In this document: one piece after another, positions 58,748 through 64,000 of the stretch
Layout of the letters: the number at the start of each line of letters is the position of its first letter
Numbering within the stretch: the stretch's first letter is position 1
Origin: Lactiplantibacillus dongliensis
GTDB taxonomy: Bacteria > Bacillota > Bacilli > Lactobacillales > Lactobacillaceae
Reading direction: 5' to 3'
Length of the DNA stretch: 64,000 bases
Assembly: GCF_005405105.1 (NCBI RefSeq)
Contig: NZ_BJDK01000017.1
Location: 1-64,000 of the forward strand
Program-made: the position numbers and the translations under genes
Notes under the pieces: model-generated
What the model was told of the DNA's origin: nothing
The model's input: only the letters and a program-made list of their open reading frames with translations
Databases searched by the model: none

Positions 58748-59791
58748 ATGACTAGAAAAAACATCTGGTCGTTATTGGCGATGGTTTTACTGGGCGTAGG
58801 GATCTCATGGTACTCGCTACGCAACGTGAAGCTAAGTCATTTAATGACCGATATTTCCCAATTAAACTGGTGGTGGTTACTAGTCGCGTTGGGCTGTGTA
58901 GGGTTGTATTTTGGGTTAGAGGCCGTCGTTGTCCAAAAGTTCGTGCGGCACCGTTACCGCCACTATTCATTTCGCAGTGCCTTACGGGTACCGTTAGCGG
59001 AACAATTATTCAACGGGATTACACCGTTCTCGTCTGGCGGGCAGCCGGCCCAGATTTTTGTGATGGCGCAATCCGGAATTGATGCGGGTCGAGCTAGCTC
59101 AGTTGCGTTGATGAAGTTTGTCGTCTTTCAGGCGATGGTCGTCTTGAACTTTTTAGTGGCGATGCTGATTGGGTTTAATTACTTGGCAGAAAAGCTAAGC
59201 TACTTGTCACTGTACGTCTTTTTCGGCTTTTTGATTCATCTGGCGGTAATTGTCGGACTATTACTCGTGATGTATTGGTATAATTTCACTAAACGGGCGG
59301 TTAAGATTGTTTTAATTCCAGTTGGTTGGTTTATGAAAGCAGAACGGTTTGCCAAATTCCAAGCCAACATCAGTACGAAGATTGATTCTTTCTATGAAGA
59401 GAGTCTGCGCATGACCAAGGACTGGCGGATGCTTGTGGAAGTCTGTATTGTGACCTTCTTCCAGTTGCTCTTCTACTACCTGATTCCGTACTTTATTATG
59501 CGGGCGATGGGCTATCATGGCATCAACGTGATTATGGTGACTAGTCTGAACGTTTTGATCTTTTTAGTGACGTCACTGTTTCCAATCCCTGGTGGCGCCG
59601 GTGGGGCTGAATTCGGGTTCACCGAGTTATTTGCCAAGTTTATCCCGAGTCACAGTAAGCTGATCTTGGCGATGCTGATTTGGCGAATCTTAACCTACTA
59701 TCTAGGCTTGTTCTTAGGGATGTTTGCGATGGCGATGCGGCCAGAAAAAGCAGAGGAAATCCCAGAATCAGAAGTTAAGTCGTCAGAATGA
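58748..59791 (+). CDS. LPG-synthase-type flippase domain membrane protein (UPF0104)
   Basis: 347 residues, about eight membrane segments, family motifs N-G-I-T-P-F-S-S-G-G-Q-P-A-Q (residue ~95) and P-I-P-G-G-A-G-G-A-E-F-G (~280). It lacks the soluble aminoacyl transferase half of MprF, so only the lipid-handling part is present. In this operon it may move or bind the glycolipid made by the two transferases. RBS GGGG in the end of the previous gene. Confidence 0.85.
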   Translation: MTRKNIWSLLAMVLLGVGISWYSLRNVKLSHLMTDISQLNWWWLLVALGCVGLYFGLEAVVVQKFVRHRYRHYSFRSALRVPLAEQLFNGITPFSSGGQPAQIFVMAQSGIDAGRASSVALMKFVVFQAMVVLNFLVAMLIGFNYLAEKLSYLSLYVFFGFLIHLAVIVGLLLVMYWYNFTKRAVKIVLIPVGWFMKAERFAKFQANISTKIDSFYEESLRMTKDWRMLVEVCIVTFFQLLFYYLIPYFIMRAMGYHGINVIMVTSLNVLIFLVTSLFPIPGGAGGAEFGFTELFAKFIPSHSKLILAMLIWRILTYYLGLFLGMFAMAMRPEKAEEIPESEVKSSE

Positions 59792-59800
59792 ATTTAAAAT

Positions 59801-59831
59801 CAAAGCGCTAGCAACTGGCCAGCGCTTTTTA
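59801..59831 (+). terminator. Terminator of the glycolipid operon
   Basis: AAAGCGCT...AGCGCTTT with T tail. Confidence 0.85.
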
Positions 59832-59854
59832 TTAACTAAAGGAGTTTTTTAGCG

Positions 59855-61099
59855 ATGTTGAAGTTAGGTCGATCCTTATTTGTTCGGTTAGGTATCATAC
59901 TAACCTTAGCTGGTGGTGTTGGGGGACTCACCAGTACGCTGGCGCAAGCCAAAACTAGCAAGGCTGATCAAGTTAAAGCCGCTTATATGATAGATGCCAA
60001 GTCGGGACAGGCGGTTTATGCGCAAAATGCCGATGAAAAGTTACCGATTGCCTCACTAAGCAAGCTAATGACACTGTACTTAGTTGAAAAGGCGGTTCAG
60101 TCGGGGCAGCTGAAATGGACGGATCAGGTGCCAATTGCGAAAAATGTCCGTAAAATGGCGGAAAGTAGTACGCTGTCAACGATGCCCATGGCGGCTAAAG
60201 ACCGCTTCACCGTGCGCCAGCTCTTTGCCGCGACTTTAGTTGGCTCGTCTAATAGTAGTGCGATTGCGTTGGGTGAGGCTGTTAGCGGTAGTAACCAAGC
60301 GTTTATTGCCAAGATGAATCAGCAGGCGCGTCAATGGCATTTAGCGGCCACTTTTGTCAGTGCCTCGGGATTGGATAATACGGATTTGACGACCTATCAT
60401 TTAGATTTGCCAAAAACGAGTGCCACCGCGCAAAACTTAGTCTCAGCTAAGGCTATTACGACAATCGCACAGCATCTGGTTACTGAATTTCCAGATATTG
60501 TGACGATTTCTAATCAGTCGGCGGTTAAGATTCATAAGTACCGGGTTCCAACATCAGTATTGATCCTAAAGGGCCAGCGTTATTATGATGCTCGGGTCAA
60601 GGTCGATGGCCTTAAAACGGGTTATACGGACCAAGCTGGTGGCTGTTTAGTGGCGACGTACAAGCAAAATGGTCGACGAATGATTGCGACCACGTTAGGC
60701 TCAAAGTGGAAGTTTACGGCTAATAATAATTTGCGCTGGCGCTTGAAGCAGCAGGAGGTCTATCACCAGGTTGCACCGCAAACGCGACGTTATCGAGTAC
60801 CAGGGACGAAAACCACGTTGACCTTGGTGGCTAGTGGTCAGACGCACGCGTGGGAGAATAAGCAGTCGCCACTGCAGGCAACACCAGTCAGTGCGATTAA
60901 GATTCAACGTAATCGGCCCAATTACTTGGCTGCACAGACGACGGTGATGCGGCTACGGCTAACCGATCCGTTATCGGGAACCACCCAGACGATTGCGTAT
61001 CGGACCCCCACGGCAGTGTCGTTGGCAGGACCGCTACAGTGGGCGACCAGTACCGTAACACCGCAACGATTAAACATTCAATTGGCATTTGCCGACTAA
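59855..61099 (+). CDS. Serine-type D-alanyl-D-alanine carboxypeptidase (PBP5/DacA family)
   Basis: 414 residues. Signal peptide ending L-A-Q-A-K, SxxK at S67-L-S-K70, SxN in G-S-S-N-S-S, and K-T-G in G-L-K-T-G-Y-T (residue ~253). A beta-type PBP5 C-terminal domain follows (~280-414), but no amphipathic membrane-anchoring helix is obvious, so it may be released. Trims the terminal D-Ala of peptidoglycan stem peptides. RBS AAAGGAG before ATG 59855. Confidence 0.92.
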   Translation: MLKLGRSLFVRLGIILTLAGGVGGLTSTLAQAKTSKADQVKAAYMIDAKSGQAVYAQNADEKLPIASLSKLMTLYLVEKAVQSGQLKWTDQVPIAKNVRKMAESSTLSTMPMAAKDRFTVRQLFAATLVGSSNSSAIALGEAVSGSNQAFIAKMNQQARQWHLAATFVSASGLDNTDLTTYHLDLPKTSATAQNLVSAKAITTIAQHLVTEFPDIVTISNQSAVKIHKYRVPTSVLILKGQRYYDARVKVDGLKTGYTDQAGGCLVATYKQNGRRMIATTLGSKWKFTANNNLRWRLKQQEVYHQVAPQTRRYRVPGTKTTLTLVASGQTHAWENKQSPLQATPVSAIKIQRNRPNYLAAQTTVMRLRLTDPLSGTTQTIAYRTPTAVSLAGPLQWATSTVTPQRLNIQLAFAD

Positions 61100-61100
61100 A

Positions 61101-61146
61101 AAAAGACGCCACTATCCGTTTTTTCGGATGGTAGCGTCTTTTTTTG
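61101..61146. terminator. Bidirectional terminator
   Basis: AAAGACGCCACTATCCG / CGGATGGTAGCGTCTTT (one G-U) with A and T tracts on the two sides. Confidence 0.92.
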
Positions 61147-61158
61147 AAAGCAGTTGAT

Positions 61159-62346
61159 TTAGGCAGTTTGGTTAGCTGGGTTTTCGATGTACGCGGTTAG
61201 CCGGTCCATCGCTTTTTGAAGCTTTTCCATGCTGGCAGCGTAGCTCAAGCGAACGTAACCTTCGCCTTGTTCCCCAAAGCCTGTCCCGGGAATAATGGCG
61301 AGATGATTTTTCTTAGCTAGATCCTTACAAAAGGCCATGGAGTCTTGTTGGAAGTTCGCTGGAATCTTAGCGAAGATGTAGAAAGCTCCGGTTGGCCGGG
61401 CAATTTTGAAACCTAAGCCGTTCATCACTTTATAAACGAAGTCACGCCGCTTTTGATATTCATTACGCATTGGCAAGGCATCATCGATTCCGTTCCGCAA
61501 TGCTTCGACCCCGGCTTTTTGTGCAACTGTGGTGGCAGCGGTGACGTAATATTGGTGAACCTTCTTCATTTGCGCCGTCATTTCTTTTGAGGCAAACAAG
61601 AAGCCAATCCGCCAGCCGGTCATTGCGTGTGACTTGGATAAGCCGTTGATTAAGATAGTTTCGTCAGGGATGTAGTTGGCGATAGAAACGTGGGTACTGC
61701 CATAAGTGAGCTCGCTGTAGATTTCATCCGAGACAACCCACAAGTTGTGCCGTTGACAGCATTCCGCTAAGGCTTTGACTTCAGCTTCCACGTAGGTGAC
61801 CCCGGTTGGGTTGTTCGGGTAATTTAAGATAATTCCCTTGAAGTGTTCATCAGGATGTGCCGCGATGAAGTCATCAATCATTTGGGGCGTAATGATGAAG
61901 TCATTAACACCGGTGTCCATAAATAACGGCTTGGCGTGGGCTTCTTGGATAATCGGAATATAAGCTGGAAAGATTGGTGAGGGCACGATAATCGCATCAT
62001 CGGGATTGCAGATCGTCGTTAGCGCCGTTGCAATCGCTTCGGTTGCCCCGACGGTAACTAAGACTTGGTCTTCAGCGTCGTAATGGTTGCCATACTTCTT
62101 AGCTTGAAAGTCTGCCGCGGCTTGGCGTAAGTCTAAGAGACCAGCCATGCCCGTATAATGTGAATAGTTTTCATCGATGGCTTTTTTAGCTGCGTCTTTA
62201 ACGTGTTGGGGGGTATTGAAGTCGGGTTCGCCGAGGGTCAGCTTGACCATGTCAGGAATCGCACTAACTTCTTCATCGAATTGCCGAATCGTGGATACTT
62301 GGATCTGGGCGATGGTGGTATTGAGATCATCTCTAAATAACGTCAT
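61159..62346 (-). CDS. PLP-dependent class I/II aminotransferase
   Basis: 395 residues from ATG 62346 (minus-strand AAAGGAG). Fold-type I: Y-P-N-N-P-T-G-V (residue ~170), D-E-I-Y (~205), and the PLP Lys in L-S-K-S-H-A-M-T-G-W-R-I-G (~235), with R-L-S-Y-A near the end. Belongs to the PatA/AraT-like group that transaminates aromatic, branched or diaminopimelate-pathway amino acids; substrate not decided by sequence. It could supply keto acids to the hydroxyacid dehydrogenase at 13.7 kb. Confidence 0.9.
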   Translation of the reverse strand: MTLFRDDLNTTIAQIQVSTIRQFDEEVSAIPDMVKLTLGEPDFNTPQHVKDAAKKAIDENYSHYTGMAGLLDLRQAAADFQAKKYGNHYDAEDQVLVTVGATEAIATALTTICNPDDAIIVPSPIFPAYIPIIQEAHAKPLFMDTGVNDFIITPQMIDDFIAAHPDEHFKGIILNYPNNPTGVTYVEAEVKALAECCQRHNLWVVSDEIYSELTYGSTHVSIANYIPDETILINGLSKSHAMTGWRIGFLFASKEMTAQMKKVHQYYVTAATTVAQKAGVEALRNGIDDALPMRNEYQKRRDFVYKVMNGLGFKIARPTGAFYIFAKIPANFQQDSMAFCKDLAKKNHLAIIPGTGFGEQGEGYVRLSYAASMEKLQKAMDRLTAYIENPANQTA

Positions 62347-62674
62347 TGAAAAGACTCCTTTGTTTTTTGTCGTTTGCAACTAGTTGACCATAGCTGGTAT
62401 TTCCCGCTAAACTAACAATCGTGAATATTAAGTTATTTATATTCAGGCACAGCTAACCTAATTATTAGGCTAACGAGGTGCTAATGGGTGGCAAACAACA
62501 TTTTTATTAAGTTGTCTTAAGTTTATCACATCTTGATAGGGACAAATGGCCGGATTGGGTTATAATTAAAAAGGCGAATTTAGCTTGAAAATGGGGCTTT
62601 CCGCTGAAAAAGGGTGTTATTAGTCCCAATTTTTGCTAGAATAAAAACAAAACCTAAGGAGCGAGATTATTATA
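62347..62674. promoter_or_regulatory. Divergent gap with extended -10 promoter of the YkuJ-family gene
   Basis: No gene. Extended -10 TGCTAGAAT at 62634-62642 and RBS AAGGAG at 62656-62661 serve the downstream gene; TATAAT at 62561-62566 is a second candidate. Promoter of the aminotransferase was not resolved. Confidence 0.5.
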
Positions 62675-62911
62675 ATGGAAAAATCTGAATTATCAGCAAT
62701 TCTCAAACGACTAGAAGCAATGCGGACGACCGAAGCCGCCGAGGTTCAATCCCGGCGCTTTGAAAAGGAAGGCGTTGAACGAGGCCAAGTTGCCTATGAT
62801 CCCGCCACTTCAACTTACACATTACAAGAATTCAATCCGGACCAAAGCTTTGAATTTGATAACATTGATTTAGTTGCCATTGAATTATACGACTTGTTAA
62901 CGGACAATTAG
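62675..62911 (+). CDS. YkuJ family protein (DUF1797)
   Basis: 78 residues. Family pattern: L-x-x-I-L-K-R-L-E-A-M, R-x-F-E-K-E-G-V, Y-D-x-x-T-x-x-Y-T-L-x-E, F-E-F-D-N-I-D-L-V-A-I-E-L-Y-D-L. Small cytosolic protein conserved in Firmicutes, function unknown. Single gene; the promoter of ltaS follows. Confidence 0.9.
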   Translation: MEKSELSAILKRLEAMRTTEAAEVQSRRFEKEGVERGQVAYDPATSTYTLQEFNPDQSFEFDNIDLVAIELYDLLTDN

Positions 62912-62994
62912 CATTTCCGCCAATTAGATATTTTATAGACTGATCCATATTATGCGTTGAATATTGAAGAATTGTTGAAGAAATCTTCAAGTAA

Positions 62995-63022
62995 TTGCTA
63001 TCAAGCAACCAACCGTTATAAT
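62995..63022 (+). promoter_or_regulatory. Promoter of ltaS
   Basis: TTGCTA - 16 nt - TATAAT, followed by GGAGGA RBS at 63046. Confidence 0.7.
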
Positions 63023-63057
63023 ATGGATTTGTTAATAGCAATGACGGAGGAATTATG

Positions 63058-64000
63058 ATGCCCAAATTTATCAAAAACACGGTCGGTAAGGTCAACACGA
63101 CCTTAGGCTTCTTTACCTTGACCGTGGTCTTATTTTGGCTCAAGACGTATATCGCATATAAGACCGAGTTTACGCTGGGGGTCAAAGGGGCCGTTCAGCA
63201 ATTTATTTTGATCTTGAACCCTTTTCCAACGGCAATCATTTTGCTGGGGATTGCGCTATACTTCCGCGGCCGCTTAAAATATTGGTTGTTAATGATCATT
63301 GACGCCTTACAGACGACTTGGTTGTTTGCCAATATTTTGTATTATCGGGAATTTTCCGACTTTATGTCAGCCGGGGTCATTAAAAGCTCTGGCGCGGCCA
63401 GTAATAACTTAGGGAAGAGTTTGAGTCAGATTATCCATGGGACCGACTTCTTAGTCTATGCCGATGTGATTTTACTGATTCTATTACTAGTTTTCCATGT
63501 AATTCGGATTGACCCACGACCATTTAAGCTGCGCTATGCGGCGACGTTAACAATGATTGGGGTTGCGTTGTTCGCTGTGGACCTCGGGATGTCAGAACAT
63601 GATCGTTCGGACTTATTGACGCGGACGTTTGATAACAACTATATCGTGAAGTATTTAGGGTTAAATACTTATGCGGGCTATAGTGTCTATCAGACTGAAA
63701 AAGAAAGCGCCACTCGGGCCAAAGCCAGCAGTAGTGATTTAAAGAGTGTCTTGGCTTATCTAAAGAAGAATAAGACGGACACAAATATTCAGTATTATGG
63801 TAAGGCGAAGGGTAAGAACGTCTTTATTATTCATTTGGAAAGTTTCCAGCAATTCTTGATTGATTATAAGGTCGATGGGAAGACCGTTACCCCTTACTTA
63901 AACAAGTTCTACCATAATAAGAGTACGTTGAGCTTTGATAACTTCTATAACCAAGTGGCTCAAGGGAAGACTTCCGATGCTGAAATGATGCTTGAAAACT
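63058..64000 (+). CDS. ltaS: Lipoteichoic acid synthase LtaS (N-terminal part, runs off the window)
   Basis: 314 codons visible. Five membrane segments in the first ~195 residues, a short linker, then the start of the extracellular sulfatase-type domain with I-H-L-E-S-F-Q-Q (metal-binding Glu) and G-K-T-S-D-A-E-M (catalytic Thr that carries glycerol-phosphate). Polymerises glycerol-phosphate from phosphatidylglycerol on the glycolipid anchor made by the genes at 56.5-59.8 kb. ATG 63055 and 63058 are adjacent; spacing to GGAGGA favours 63058. About half of the protein is missing. Confidence 0.93.
   Translation, partial: MPKFIKNTVGKVNTTLGFFTLTVVLFWLKTYIAYKTEFTLGVKGAVQQFILILNPFPTAIILLGIALYFRGRLKYWLLMIIDALQTTWLFANILYYREFSDFMSAGVIKSSGAASNNLGKSLSQIIHGTDFLVYADVILLILLLVFHVIRIDPRPFKLRYAATLTMIGVALFAVDLGMSEHDRSDLLTRTFDNNYIVKYLGLNTYAGYSVYQTEKESATRAKASSSDLKSVLAYLKKNKTDTNIQYYGKAKGKNVFIIHLESFQQFLIDYKVDGKTVTPYLNKFYHNKSTLSFDNFYNQVAQGKTSDAEMMLEN

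Noticed and set aside
1-64000. CRISPR array, tRNA, rRNA or prophage structural genes
   Set aside because: No regularly spaced repeats, no tRNA-like clover leaf with CCA end, no rRNA sequence and no phage head/tail gene seen.

Overview
The window is chromosomal DNA of a low-to-moderate GC Firmicute. Gene content points to the Lactiplantibacillus (Lactobacillus) plantarum group: L-2-hydroxyisocaproate dehydrogenase, ClpE with CtsR heptads, ptsHI, an oppABCDF operon, lipoteichoic acid (LTA) glycolipid genes plus ltaS, MucBP and DUF1659/DUF2922 proteins, and A/GGAGG ribosome binding sites throughout. The genus call is inference from families recognised by eye; the exact species cannot be read from here. 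No rRNA, tRNA or CRISPR array was seen.

Layout. 0-6.6 kb: housekeeping and small genes (zinc ribbon protein, ADP-ribosylglycohydrolase, DUF1659/DUF2922 proteins, recX, a DUF402 phosphatase, a MutS2-like ATPase without Smr domain, a membrane protein). 6.7-8.3 kb: an IS110 element with a foldable candidate bridge RNA. 8.4-13.7 kb: a secreted NlpC/P60 hydrolase, then a cluster of toxin-antitoxin type genes (XRE regulator, Phd/YefM-like antitoxin, Panacea antitoxin with unknown partner, XRE + degenerate ImmA/IrrE + PIN-like triad, HicAB). 13.7-19.6 kb: hydroxyacid dehydrogenase, AI-2E family transporter, and a tagD-unknown-tagF teichoic acid operon. 19.7-26.4 kb: MqsRA-like pair, prfC, a TnpB transposon that split the promoter/RBS of a sugar permease from its coding region, and a second NlpC/P60 hydrolase with an upstream WalR box. 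26.6-31.4 kb: HxlR and an oxidoreductase, MucBP protein, LysR and a TauE/DUF1634 exporter pair. 32-37.8 kb: oppABCDF. 38.3-48.4 kb: exported lineage-specific proteins in tandem families, mazEF with a decayed second copy, RNase HI, a CAP-domain cluster. 48.5-54.2 kb: SemiSWEET, clpE, ptsHI. 54.4-56.2 kb: a RloA/RloB (AbiL-like) putative phage-defence pair between two copies of the ptsI terminator. 56.4-64 kb: two glycolipid glycosyltransferases, a flippase-like protein, D,D-carboxypeptidase, aminotransferase, YkuJ-family protein, and the start of ltaS, which runs off the window.

How genes work together. Envelope building dominates: teichoic acid precursor and polymerase genes at 16-19.5 kb, the LTA glycolipid anchor and polymerase at 56.5-64 kb, wall hydrolases, the carboxypeptidase and many small secreted proteins. 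ptsHI and opp supply sugar phosphorylation and peptides. Accessory DNA (two transposons, five or six toxin-antitoxin type modules, a defence pair, two families of structured repeats) lies in the gaps between these conserved blocks, usually next to transcription terminators.
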